The notes under the pieces were generated by a model, which was not told the DNA's origin, did not search any database, and was given only the letters and a program-made list of their open reading frames with translations. From Oscillospiraceae bacterium (GTDB lineage Bacteria > Bacillota > Clostridia > Oscillospirales > Ruminococcaceae), in contig CADASU010000002.1 in assembly GCA_902790675.1 (NCBI GenBank), positions 62,001-126,000 of the forward strand: DNA of 64,000 bases. Direction: 5' to 3'. Positions 38,401 through 45,996 of the stretch are shown piece by piece. The translations under genes were made by a program, and so were the position numbers. Position 1 is the stretch's first letter. Each line of letters starts with the position of its first letter.

Positions 38401-38914
38401 ATCTGAAATTGGAATTGCAACTCACGAGTTTTTGCAATATGCCAATTTTAAAAATGCAAAAATTAATATAGAAAATGAAATTAAACGCTTAGTTCAATTT
38501 GAATATATAACATTAAAACAGTCAAAATATTTAAATATTGAAAAATTAAAATGTTTTTTTAATTCTAAAATTTATAAGTTAATTGAAAAGGCTGACATAA
38601 TTCAAAGAGAAAAGAGTTTTATATATGAAATATCGGCTAAAGAACTATATTCAAATGCCGATGATTCAAAAATAATTATTCAAGGAATTATAGATTGCTT
38701 AATAGAAAAAAATAACCAGCTAATTATTGTAGACTACAAAACCGACAAAATTTCAGAAAATAATTTAAAAAAACTATATACTCCTCAATTACTTTACTAT
38801 AAAAAAGCATTAGAAAATCTAACCAAAAAATCAGTGATTGCATGCTATATATATTCTGTTCACTTAAGCAAAACCATATCATGCTATTCAAATAACAATA
38901 TTGAAGCAAAATAA
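35399..38914 (+). CDS. addA: ATP-dependent helicase/nuclease subunit A (AddA)
   Basis: A 1171-residue UvrD-like helicase fused to a RecB-type nuclease. Helicase motifs: Walker A SASAGSGKTFVLS, VVTFAKSAAKEM, DEFQDVN (motif II), GDIKQSIYRFRQ (motif III) and VAMTRAKNKL (motif VI). Nuclease motifs near the C-terminus: THEFLQYA and IIVDYKTDKI. Acts with AddB to unwind and resect DNA ends until a Chi site, loading RecA. Translationally coupled to addB. Confidence 0.96.
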   Translation: MLDKKDLFDCLKINLMTKSQKEAVLSEKTPILLSASAGSGKTFVLSTRVIFKLLNSQNPIYPQDLLVVTFAKSAAKEMFERISLQMKNLIAKYPNNKGLYKQYSLLSQSNITTIDSFCSNLLREKFELANISPNFRIAEEAEIHEIKSNTLDEIFEEQYSKSPKKFQMLCDYFSLNSDLNLKNALLEIYQKSRTYPFPQIYLSNIISEYKNPPKLDDSNWAKEVKNGIYDNINKAKFLLLNSLTYMDDPILRKSFSPCIKEFISQLEIAANKINTSKYSEISSILNQVNFPTFPRYNKKTNAFDQDLCNEIKSKYINPSKKIISSLSNYIITEEQYENDLNKQLPILKKLVDLSLEFYEKIEQKKQKLNLLEFSDLLLKSLKLLATPYEDGFALTDVGKEMSKYFKEILVDEFQDVNKAQDMLFHILSDNGKNLFMVGDIKQSIYRFRQADPEVFLKHRQKYSRDNSKGTLINLNNNFRSQKEITNATNFLFGQIMTEDFGGSNYKNGEQLFSSSNIISKKNMLTELHIITNDISEESNLEYEAKHIASKIKLMITEKFEINDGNLVRPCKPKDFAILFRSGRQIPKILGKYLSDLNIPFISSSDSGYLDSYEVSITISLLKIIHNPLLDIPLCAVLLSPIFNFSTNELAEIRVSYKDKPLYTAIKESQNNKCNIFIKELSILRQKSAILTVSQLIQEIYNHNSFFSLFALSNFSDQKFYNLQLLLHHAEEYEQFSDNGLAGFLRTLDKYDEKDSTTLNSSCGAQSQNANAVNIMTIHKSKGLEFPIVFVSFCAKRFNEKDFNKPILFSSKFGISLKHSNPNTFSRYNTLQFNASVLSEKNDMKAEELRLLYVAMTRAKNKLILTAIDNNQKYKNNISSNSLLLSNSYCKSKNSFYDWLLAGFMRHKDSFFGSSKINFNSEEFDCSIIIKNKFKELKIDEYQQAVSKSDYNMIKQIRKQIDFKDINESLSTIPSKLAVTDITKSQRNITLKTPSFSDRLTSSEIGIATHEFLQYANFKNAKINIENEIKRLVQFEYITLKQSKYLNIEKLKCFFNSKIYKLIEKADIIQREKSFIYEISAKELYSNADDSKIIIQGIIDCLIEKNNQLIIVDYKTDKISENNLKKLYTPQLLYYKKALENLTKKSVIACYIYSVHLSKTISCYSNNNIEAK

Positions 38915-38915
38915 A

Positions 38916-38948
38916 AAAACGTGATGTTTGAACTTAACACCACGTTTT
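38916..38948. terminator. Terminator between addA and rpsR (convergent)
   Basis: A 13-bp stem with one mismatch (38916-38928 with 38936-38948), A-rich left arm and T-rich right side, so it can serve both strands. Confidence 0.7.
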
Positions 38949-38968
38949 CTTTCTATGTTTTAAAAATA

Positions 38969-39199
38969 TCAACCACTTACATATGGAATCAAAGCCATAT
39001 GTCTAGCACGCTTAATAGCAACAGTTAACTTACGCTGATGAATAGAACATGTTCCAGTCACTCTCCTAGGAACAATCTTAGCGCGCTCGCTAACATATTT
39101 TTTCAACTTTGATACATCTTTATAGTCAATGTTGTCGACTTTGTCAACACAAAAAGCACAAACTTTCTTGCGTCCCTTTCTAGACCTATCCAACGTCAT
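38969..39199 (-). CDS. rpsR: 30S ribosomal protein bS18, zinc-binding form
   Basis: A 76-residue small-subunit protein that binds next to bS6 on the platform. Typical core [20 protein letters not shown]. It keeps a CxxC pair (VCAFC) and a later CSIH, i.e. the C+ zinc-ribbon version, whereas many bacteria have the C- version. The ATG at 39199 has GGGAGG 8 nt upstream; the frame is open further but family length supports this start. Last gene of the rpsF-ssb-rpsR operon. Confidence 0.96.
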   Translation of the reverse strand: MTLDRSRKGRKKVCAFCVDKVDNIDYKDVSKLKKYVSERAKIVPRRVTGTCSIHQRKLTVAIKRARHMALIPYVSG

Positions 39200-39252
39200 A
39201 AAAAGAACCTCCCACAAAAAATAATATATAATATTTATTTAAACACATTTAA

Positions 39253-39711
39253 TCAAAATGGAAGTTCAGAATCATCGGTTCCTATCTCTTCAAAACCGTC
39301 AATATCTCCCACGGAAAAACTATCTCCATTTTGAACATGATTCGATGCTACGCTAGCAGTATCTGCATGAGTTCTATTCACATTTGTTTCAGCTCTACTT
39401 CCACAAAAGCTAACATTTTCAGCAACAACCTCTATAACACTTCTGTTATTTCCATTTTTATCAACATAATTTCTAGATTGAAGCACACCATCTATAGCAA
39501 TCATCTGTCCTTTAATAAAATACTTGCTAATAAACTCAGCAGTATGCCGCCACGCAACACAATATATAAAATCCGCTTGACGTTCACCGCTAGGATTAGT
39601 AAATCTACGATCAACAGCAACTGTAAAAGACAACACAGAAACTCCACCCTGCGTTTGACGGAGCTCAGGATTTGCTGTTATACGACCCATAATAATTGCT
39701 CGGTTTAACAT
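39253..39711 (-). CDS. ssb: Single-stranded DNA-binding protein
   Basis: A 152-residue SSB. The N-terminal OB fold (residues 1-105) begins LNRAIIMGRITANPELR and contains VAWRHTAEFI. A flexible linker follows, then the acidic tip DDSELPF, the docking site for repair and replication partners. Middle gene of the classical rpsF-ssb-rpsR operon, which couples ribosome and replication protein supply. Confidence 0.97.
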   Translation of the reverse strand: MLNRAIIMGRITANPELRQTQGGVSVLSFTVAVDRRFTNPSGERQADFIYCVAWRHTAEFISKYFIKGQMIAIDGVLQSRNYVDKNGNNRSVIEVVAENVSFCGSRAETNVNRTHADTASVASNHVQNGDSFSVGDIDGFEEIGTDDSELPF

Positions 39712-39724
39712 AAGAAACCTCCTA

Positions 39725-40021
39725 CTAAACTTCCTTTGAAATAATTAACGTTCTCATAACCCCATCAGTTATATTATAAACTCTATCAAGTTCAGCAGGA
39801 AAATCTGCTTGACTTTCAAAGTTAAATAATACATAATAACCTTCTTTTTCATAATTAATCGGATATGCTAATCTACGTTTTCCCCACTCATCAACACTTT
39901 CCAGCGTTGCATTTTTGGAAATCAAATCCTTAAACTTTTCAATAACAGCCTTAATACCATCATCTCCAAGCTTAGTACTGATAATAATCATACTTTCATA
40001 ATTTTGATTAAGCTTTGTCAT
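39725..40021 (-). CDS. rpsF: 30S ribosomal protein bS6
   Basis: A 98-residue protein with the bS6 pattern NYESMIIIS, WGKRRLAYPINYEKEGYYVL and a final strand with VMRTLIISKE. The ATG at 40021 fits the family; a long AAAGGAGGTG site lies 13 nt upstream, a slightly wide spacing. First gene of the operon with ssb and rpsR, behind the promoter at 40114-40142. Confidence 0.95.
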   Translation of the reverse strand: MTKLNQNYESMIIISTKLGDDGIKAVIEKFKDLISKNATLESVDEWGKRRLAYPINYEKEGYYVLFNFESQADFPAELDRVYNITDGVMRTLIISKEV

Positions 40022-40113
40022 TTTACTTAAAATACACCTCCTTTTGGACTTTGGCCTTGTTAACATCTAGCAAGGCAAGGATAAAATAAATCTAAACACA
40101 GACTTACTACATA

Positions 40114-40142
40114 ATTTTAGCAAATTTAAAAACAATTGTCAA
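40114..40142 (-). promoter_or_regulatory. rpsF-ssb-rpsR promoter
   Basis: Minus strand TTGACA (40137-40142), 17-nt spacer, extended -10 TGc-TAAAAT (hexamer 40114-40119). The leader is about 90 nt long and holds no structure I can name. Confidence 0.8.
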
Positions 40143-40251
40143 GAAAAATAAATTATAGGAAATGCCCAATAAGAGTAGTTAAATAAAAAAAGTAAAGAAA
40201 AAACGAGGACTTAATTGAAGAAAAATTAAATTTAGCAATAGCAAATCTGTT

Positions 40252-40320
40252 AAAAGCAGAAATATAATGCCTAAGGTCAAAATTAACGCCTTCAACTGTA
40301 AAAGTTTGCCTTCTGCTTTT
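40252..40320. repeat. 10-bp inverted repeat enclosing a 49-nt segment
   Basis: AAAAGCAGAA (40252-40261) and TTCTGCTTTT (40311-40320), followed by TTAAT. The enclosed part contains a shorter pairing AAGG/CCTT. It could be the terminator of a lost gene or the edge of a decayed element. Confidence 0.5.
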
Positions 40321-40331
40321 TAATAAAAGAT

Positions 40332-40577
40332 GTGAAGCTTTATGGCAAATTTATAAACAAGCGGATTAGGTGTCAGAGCAATATCGAAGGGTACGTAGAA
40401 TCTTCCAAAGAATTGTCAGACAGACTTTTAAAATTAACTGCCATTGACGGCAAAAGTCACTTTACATTTATCATTGGAAGATCTTACGATTTATCTGAAC
40501 AAGTAAAACAACATTCCAATTTTAAATTATCCATATCCCCATTAACTTTTCCACATCAATTACCTCATATAACGTAA
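40332..40577 (+). pseudogene. Possible relic of the C-terminal half of an FMN reductase
   Basis: An open frame of 81 codons without a convincing ribosome site. The segment KELSDRLLKLTAIDG...RSYDLSEQ recalls the part of NAD(P)H-dependent oxidoreductases that follows the SFPLYYYGMPS motif (L-K-x-L-x-DRLLPLT ... RYDLSxQ). It is on the opposite strand from the matching N-terminal relic next to it, as if a piece of one gene had been inverted. The match is by eye and weak. Confidence 0.4.
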
Positions 40578-40808
40578 AGGAAAGCTCCAAACAACAAAAC
40601 CAGATTTCACAAACAAGTCAATAAGCTCGTCCACATCATCCCTAATAACATAAATATAGAGTTCTCTTTTTCACCAAGATCTATTATTTTTATATTGTTC
40701 TTTTCAAACGCATTCAAACCATCGACAAAATGCACTAGTGAGAATCATCGTAACGCTATTTTCTCCTTTTGGACTGCCATTTAAAATCAAAACATTAATG
40801 ACTTTCAC
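40560..40808 (-). pseudogene. Relic of an NAD(P)H-dependent FMN reductase, N-terminal half
   Basis: Reading the minus strand from GTG at 40808 (AAGGTAAG upstream) gives VKVINVLILNGSPKGENSV, the classic flavodoxin-fold FMN-binding start. After TSAF a one-base shift is needed to continue as VDGLNAFEKNNIKIIDL. A further frame change and an internal loss of roughly 20-35 residues lead to VIRDDVDELIDLFVKSG and VVWSFPLRYM, matching the family's KDDM...WSFPLYYY segment, then a stop at 40560. At least two frameshifts and a deletion show it is dead. Confidence 0.75.
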
Positions 40809-40942
40809 CTTACCTTGCACTTGCTTCTAAATCAAATAAACATCATAACATATCAAAACTGCTTTACCCGTAAATTAAGTAAAAACAGCAACTACAACAA
40901 AAACTCAACTAAATCAGGATCTAATAAAATCGCAATAAAATA

Positions 40943-41033
40943 TGGCGGAGGAGGAGGGATTCGAACCCTCGCGCCGGTTGCCCGACCTACACCCTTAGCA
41001 GGGGCGCCTCTTCACCAACTTGAGTACTCCTCC
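40943..41033 (-). tRNA. tRNA-Ser (GCT)
   Basis: Long variable arm (class II), acceptor GGAGGAG/CTCCTCC, anticodon loop CTGCTAA, encoded GCCA; 91 nt. Confidence 0.96.
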
Positions 41034-41049
41034 ATATTACGAAAATAAC

Positions 41050-41138
41050 TGGCGGAAAGAGTGGGATTCGAACCCACGGTCCCTTGCGGGATCACCGGTT
41101 TTCAAGACCGGCTCCTTAAACCACTCGGACATCTTTCC
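41050..41138 (-). tRNA. tRNA-Ser (TGA)
   Basis: Long variable arm, acceptor GGAAAGA/TCTTTCC, anticodon loop CTTGAAA, encoded GCCA; 89 nt. Confidence 0.96.
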
Positions 41139-41227
41139 ATGACAACGGTTAAAATTATATCAAAACACCATAAATTTGTCAACAAAAATTTAAACATAAA
41201 TTAAAAAAACCATAATTCCAACAGAAA

Positions 41228-41304
41228 TGGTGGGAATAACTGGACTTGAACCAGTGACTTCTTGCATGTCAAGCAAGCACTCTAACCTGCTGAGCTATAC
41301 TCCC
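41228..41304 (-). tRNA. tRNA-Val (GAC)
   Basis: Acceptor GGGAGTA/TATTCCC, anticodon stem CTTGC/GCAAG around TTGACAT, encoded ACCA. First gene of the Val-Ser-Ser cluster. Confidence 0.95.
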
Positions 41305-41318
41305 CCAATACTGTCGGA

Positions 41319-41348
41319 ATTATAACATAAAATTCACTCAAGTGTCAA
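41319..41348 (-). promoter_or_regulatory. Promoter of the three-tRNA cluster
   Basis: Minus strand TTGACA (41343-41348), 18-nt spacer, extended -10 TGt-TATAAT (hexamer 41319-41324). Confidence 0.85.
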
Positions 41349-41440
41349 TAGACTTTAATTAATTTAGAACATTTTAACATATTATGTCAAATAAAAACAT
41401 TGTTTTTTGCCAAATATACATATTTATTAAAATGTGTTAA

Positions 41441-42448
41441 TTACGTAATCATTTTAACAAAATTTAAATTAAAATTGTCAATCATATCAAAGCATTTTCC
41501 TATTCCATATATAACACAATCTGTTGGATGATCCGCTAACCGTGTTTTTATTCCGGTTTTTTTAGCAATAAATTCAGGAAGTCCCTCCATCAAACTCCCT
41601 CCTCCTGTAAGCAAAATACCACTCTCTTGTATATCGCATAAAGCCTCTGGCGGTGCTTGCTCAATAACATCATTTATACTGTCCACTATTTTTTGAACCG
41701 GCGCTTTAAGATGATTATATATATCGCATTGTGTCACAGTTATGCTCTTAGGCAAGCCAGTAATCATATCTTTGCCTTTTAATATGCACTTTTTTGAATA
41801 TTTAGGCAAATTTACAGTTGCAAAATTAATTTTTGTTCTTTCCGCACTATTAACTCCAATTAATAGATTATAATTATTAGCAATATTTTTTAATATAATG
41901 CTATCAATATTTTGACCACCATATCGTATAGACTTGTTAACTACTATACCATTTAAAGATATTAGAGCAACGTCAGTTGTTCCTCCTCCAATATTTACAA
42001 CTATCTCACCATTGGAGCTGCATAAATCTATTCCAGCGCCCAAACCAGATGCAACCGATTCATCAATTAAAAACACTTTTTCACATCCAGAAGAAAGTAT
42101 GGTTTCTGTTAGTGCTTTTATTTCTACATTCGTCATAAGTCCATGAATACACATACATACCCTGGCTTTTTTTATAGATTTATTTAAAACTCTCGACAAA
42201 AGCTCGTCCAACATTATCTTATTTAATTCATAGTCAACAATTACTCCTGTAGATACCGGATGTTTCACAATTATTGAATCGGGAGTTTTTCCTATCATTT
42301 CATATGCTTTTTTACCAATTTCAAACAGTTTTCCCGTATTTCTTTTTATAGCAACAACCGAAGGTGTTTTTAGAACAATACCTTTATTCTTAATAAAAAT
42401 TTTTATATTTGTTGTACCTAAATCTATTCCAACATCGCATTTTGACAT
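41441..42448 (-). CDS. MreB/Mbl-like bacterial actin
   Basis: A 335-residue actin-fold protein that should polymerise under the membrane and guide side-wall peptidoglycan synthesis. Phosphate-1 motif VGIDLGTTNIKIF, phosphate-2 IVVNIGGGTTDVAL, and adenosine motif LTGGGSLMEGLPEF. The ATG at 42448 has GGGGTG 5 nt upstream; the frame extends further without a site. No mreC or mreD follows, so it belongs to the unlinked Mbl/MreBH-like group. It is downstream of comF and recD2 on the same strand. Confidence 0.9.
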   Translation of the reverse strand: MSKCDVGIDLGTTNIKIFIKNKGIVLKTPSVVAIKRNTGKLFEIGKKAYEMIGKTPDSIIVKHPVSTGVIVDYELNKIMLDELLSRVLNKSIKKARVCMCIHGLMTNVEIKALTETILSSGCEKVFLIDESVASGLGAGIDLCSSNGEIVVNIGGGTTDVALISLNGIVVNKSIRYGGQNIDSIILKNIANNYNLLIGVNSAERTKINFATVNLPKYSKKCILKGKDMITGLPKSITVTQCDIYNHLKAPVQKIVDSINDVIEQAPPEALCDIQESGILLTGGGSLMEGLPEFIAKKTGIKTRLADHPTDCVIYGIGKCFDMIDNFNLNFVKMIT

Positions 42449-42526
42449 ATAAACACCCCATCGTTTATATAAATTTTTTATGTTATTAAAAGTATTATAT
42501 GTAAAAAAATGCAAAACTTTTATTAA

Positions 42527-43177
42527 TTAAAATTTTATTTCAAATTTTTTATGTAAATCACTAAAATTTTTAAAAGAACCATTTGAAACTGCAAAAGCTA
42601 TGGCATATACATTCTTAGCACCAACCTTCTTACATGCTTTAGCAACCTCATCAATAGTTGAGCCACTAGTGATTATATCATCACAAATTAATATATCTTT
42701 CCCTTTAATTAATTTTTCATTTGCAACAAAAGAATCATTTAAATTTAATAATCTGCTCTTAAAATCACACTCATGTTGCAACTTGGTTTCTTTAACTTTT
42801 TTAACTGCTCTTCTTTCATATTTAATATTTAAAAATTTAGACATACGTTTTGCAAGTAAGTCCGCCGTATTGTATCGACTTTTCCTACGAAATGATGGAA
42901 CACAAATTATAATATCACAGTAAAATATATCACATTCTTTCATAAAATAACAAAAACTTTCACAATAGTTCTTTTTAACATTAAATTTAAAATTAAGCAT
43001 CGCTTCTCTTATGATGTCATCATATAAAAACGGCGCAGTAAATGAATCACAATATTCCGTTTCACCAACATTTGTATTTATAAATTTTTTCAAATCGTTT
43101 GCACATAAATCACAACATATATCATTACTTATTTTCACATTACAATAAGGACAAAAATAAACATTATCATTAAACAA
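42527..43177 (-). CDS. ComF family phosphoribosyltransferase-like protein
   Basis: A 216-residue protein with an N-terminal zinc finger (CPYC...CDLC within the first 30 residues) and a C-terminal phosphoribosyltransferase fold with the PRPP loop LICDDIITSGSTIDE. ComFC relatives are needed for DNA uptake by natural transformation, and the family is also found in non-competent species. No comFA helicase gene is adjacent. It starts 3 nt after the recD2 stop, so the two are translationally linked. Confidence 0.9.
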   Translation of the reverse strand: MFNDNVYFCPYCNVKISNDICCDLCANDLKKFINTNVGETEYCDSFTAPFLYDDIIREAMLNFKFNVKKNYCESFCYFMKECDIFYCDIIICVPSFRRKSRYNTADLLAKRMSKFLNIKYERRAVKKVKETKLQHECDFKSRLLNLNDSFVANEKLIKGKDILICDDIITSGSTIDEVAKACKKVGAKNVYAIAFAVSNGSFKNFSDLHKKFEIKF

Positions 43178-43180
43178 AAT

Positions 43181-45394
43181 TCAATCGTCTCCAATCACGC
43201 TTTTAATTATAAAATTTTTTAAACCTGTATATCTATAATTAACTTTAACCTGCCTAGACATATCTGCCACTGTTTTTCGTGAACCAACAAGAATAGCATT
43301 TTCTTTTGCTCTAGTGATGGCAGTATATAGCAAATTTCTATTATAAAAATCTGTGCTCCTGCTTAATACAGGTATAACAACACATTTAAATTCATTTCCT
43401 TGACTTTTGTGCACAGTTATAGCATATGCAAGTTCAATTTCTTTCGCCATATCCAAAGTATATTCAGCTATTTTTCCATCAAAATCAATCTGAATACTTC
43501 TGCTTGGCATATTAATTTTTCTAATAATTCCTATATCACCATTAAATATTCCCGTCCCCTCTTCTGACTTGCTTGTCCAATTTATATCATAGTTATTTTT
43601 TACTTGCATTACTTTATCACCTTCGCGAAAAGTATAAAAACCAAAGCTAAATTCAACCTTCCTATTGCCCCTAGGATTTACTATTTTTTGAATCTCATTA
43701 TTTATATTTACTGTTCCCACTAAACCTTTTTTAGATGGACAAACAATCTGTATATCTTGAATAACATTATATTTATAAAAATTAGGCAATCTATAGGATA
43801 CCAGTTCTACAATAGTTTTTGCAACCATTTCAGGAGTATTTCTTTCTAAAAAAAAGAAATCATTATCTGTTTTGTCCAAACAAGGAAGTTCATTGTTGAT
43901 TATAGAATGGGCATTTGTTATTATTAAACTTTCAGCCGATTGCCTAAATATTTCTTTTAATTCAACATGCGGAATGCATTCACTGAAAATCAAACTTTTT
44001 AAAACATTTCCTGCCGAAACTGATGGTAATTGATGATAGTCTCCTGTTAATATTAATTTACATTCTGGCTTAGCGGCTTTGAGAATATCACAAAATAATA
44101 AACTATCAACCATAGACATCTCATCTATAACAATTACATCGCTTTTTAAGAGATTTTTCTCATTATGTACAAATTCATTTCTATCTTCTTTCCTGCGCTG
44201 AACTCCAAGCAACCTATGTATTGTCATAGCTTCTCTTCCAGTAATTTCAGATAATCTTTTAGCTGCTCGTCCTGTTGGCGCACAAATTGTTATTTTAAGT
44301 CCCTTTTGTTCTAAAATGGATATTATTGCATTTAAAATTGTAGTTTTTCCAGTGCCTGGTCCACCGCTCAAAATAAATAAATTATTACAAAGAGCCTCTC
44401 TAATAGCTTTTTCTTGCATTTTTGCAAAACGAATTTTCATTCTTTCTTCTTCAAGCTTAATTAATGTTTCTAGCAATTCAGATTCTATATCCTCCTGAAA
44501 ACAAACTAATTCCGAAATTCGCCTTGATATGTATTGTTCAGCAAAATAATAGCTTGGCAAAAACAACATTTCTTTGCCCATATTATAGCTATAAATTTTT
44601 TGTCGCTGAATCATCTCATTTAATTCAACCTCCAAACAATCACTATCAATTCCTAATAAACTGCACGCTATTGGCAATATGCTTTTGCGAGGAACACATG
44701 TATGCCCGTTTTCCTTTGCGTTATACCGCAAAATATATTCAACTCCAGAAAAAATTCTATGGCTATTATCGTTCACTATATTTAATTCTTTAGCAATTTT
44801 ATCTACAATAGAGAAAGAAACCCCAACATCCTCATCACACAATTTATAAGGATTGTTTTGTATAATATCTAAAGAAAATATTCCCCATTTGCTCCAAACT
44901 TTAAAGCTTATATTAGATTTCAATCCATAACTTTCTATAAAATTAATCAACTTTCTCATAGCAAAAAGCTTGTTAAATTCATCTTTTATCTTTTCAACTT
45001 TAGCAGGAGATATTCCTTTAACTTTAGATAAACAATCTGGATTTTCTTCTATTATTTTCAAAGTATCAGAGCCAAAAGAATTTACAATACGCTCCGCCAA
45101 AACAGGGCCTATTCCCTTTAAACTACCCGATGATAAAAATTTTTTGATAGATCTTTCCGTTGTTGGAAGCGACCTTTCAAACATTTTTACTTTAAACTGA
45201 TGTCCATAACTAGGATGATCTACATAAAATCCCGTTAAAAATAGCATCTCACCTTCTTCAACACTGGCAAGTTCGCCAACAGCTACTAATGCAGAATCAC
45301 TCACCATTCCTTGTAAAACTGCAAAACCAGTATCTTCATTTTTGTAAATAATTTCTTCAACAGAGTAATTAATGCTAACTAATTTTTCATCCAT
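43181..45394 (-). CDS. recD2: RecD2-type ATP-dependent DNA helicase
   Basis: A 737-residue SF1B 5'-3' helicase acting in repair and fork restart independently of RecBC. The N-terminal part has helix-hairpin-helix repeats (LKGIGPVLAERI, VKGISPAKVEKI). The helicase core has Walker A LSGGPGTGKTT near residue 342, DEMSMVD (motif II) and LTGDYHQLPSV (motif III), and the UvrD-like C-terminal motif is AYAITVHKSQGNEF. The start at 45394 has AAGGAAG 5 nt upstream and fits the family; the frame continues upstream without a site. Confidence 0.94.
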   Translation of the reverse strand: MDEKLVSINYSVEEIIYKNEDTGFAVLQGMVSDSALVAVGELASVEEGEMLFLTGFYVDHPSYGHQFKVKMFERSLPTTERSIKKFLSSGSLKGIGPVLAERIVNSFGSDTLKIIEENPDCLSKVKGISPAKVEKIKDEFNKLFAMRKLINFIESYGLKSNISFKVWSKWGIFSLDIIQNNPYKLCDEDVGVSFSIVDKIAKELNIVNDNSHRIFSGVEYILRYNAKENGHTCVPRKSILPIACSLLGIDSDCLEVELNEMIQRQKIYSYNMGKEMLFLPSYYFAEQYISRRISELVCFQEDIESELLETLIKLEEERMKIRFAKMQEKAIREALCNNLFILSGGPGTGKTTILNAIISILEQKGLKITICAPTGRAAKRLSEITGREAMTIHRLLGVQRRKEDRNEFVHNEKNLLKSDVIVIDEMSMVDSLLFCDILKAAKPECKLILTGDYHQLPSVSAGNVLKSLIFSECIPHVELKEIFRQSAESLIITNAHSIINNELPCLDKTDNDFFFLERNTPEMVAKTIVELVSYRLPNFYKYNVIQDIQIVCPSKKGLVGTVNINNEIQKIVNPRGNRKVEFSFGFYTFREGDKVMQVKNNYDINWTSKSEEGTGIFNGDIGIIRKINMPSRSIQIDFDGKIAEYTLDMAKEIELAYAITVHKSQGNEFKCVVIPVLSRSTDFYNRNLLYTAITRAKENAILVGSRKTVADMSRQVKVNYRYTGLKNFIIKSVIGDD

Positions 45395-45504
45395 TTTTTC
45401 TTCCTTAAAATAAAACAAATTATAAAATTTCAAACATAAATCTATATAGCACCTATTAGTCTACATAATTTATTTGTTTTTTTCAATAAATTATTAAATA
45501 ACTC

Positions 45505-45846
45505 TCACTTAGCAACTATATTTTTCTTAAATAAACTATGAAATTGATAATAATCACATAGCATTATATCTGTATGATCCGAACAAAACAATTCGCAAAT
45601 ATTTCTGGTTTCTTTATCCATTCCCATATCTAAAAATAACAGATTTACTTTTTCATTGTGCTTATATTTAGCCTTATATTCTCTAGCAAGCATTTCTATT
45701 TCTTCCATATGCCCAGAAATTGGAATAATAATTATAATATTAGCGGGTATTTTTGATTTGAAAATCCACTTCTCTAAAATACTAAACGTATGTATAAATC
45801 CAATAATGAGAATAAATATAAAAAATCCACAAAATACAAAATCCAT
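45505..45846 (-). CDS. Small membrane-anchored protein of unknown function
   Basis: A 113-residue protein: one N-terminal transmembrane helix (residues 3-22), then a soluble alpha/beta domain with IIIIIPISGHMEEIEMLARE and LLFLDMGMDKETRNICELFC. I do not know its function. The alternating strand-helix pattern and the DMGMD-type segment recall a Rossmann-like or glycosyltransferase-A-like half-domain, but no nucleotide or metal motif is convincing. It lies upstream of recD2 on the same strand with a 110-nt gap. Confidence 0.65.
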   Translation of the reverse strand: MDFVFCGFFIFILIIGFIHTFSILEKWIFKSKIPANIIIIIPISGHMEEIEMLAREYKAKYKHNEKVNLLFLDMGMDKETRNICELFCSDHTDIMLCDYYQFHSLFKKNIVAK

Positions 45847-45923
45847 ACTTATCTAACTCCTTTGATTCATTATACGCTTGAATGATATTTTGGTGATATT
45901 TATAAATAAAAATTTCAAAAAGT

Positions 45924-45952
45924 TTGTCAAACAATGCATTTTATTGTATAAT
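45924..45952 (+). promoter_or_regulatory. Promoter of the polysaccharide deacetylase gene
   Basis: TTGTCA (45924-45929), 17-nt spacer, TATAAT (45947-45952). Confidence 0.75.
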
Positions 45953-45996
45953 GTATAGCGCTGTTGTATAATTCATAATTTGAAGGAGATTTTAAA

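Larger units (their letters stand above)
40143..40942. other. 800-bp stretch without an intact gene
   Basis: Between the rpsF promoter and tRNA-Ser. It holds an inverted repeat (40252-40320), a plus-strand relic (40332-40577) and a minus-strand relic (40560-40808), both resembling pieces of an NAD(P)H-dependent FMN reductase. I see no RNA gene or full reading frame in the rest. Confidence 0.8.

Noticed and set aside
40332..40577. A genuine small gene of 81 codons
   Set aside because: No ribosome site or promoter, and its sequence looks like a fragment of a larger family next to another decayed fragment.
42527..43177. ComF as evidence for a competence locus
   Set aside because: comFA and other competence genes are not adjacent, and ComF-like proteins are widespread in species not known to be transformable.
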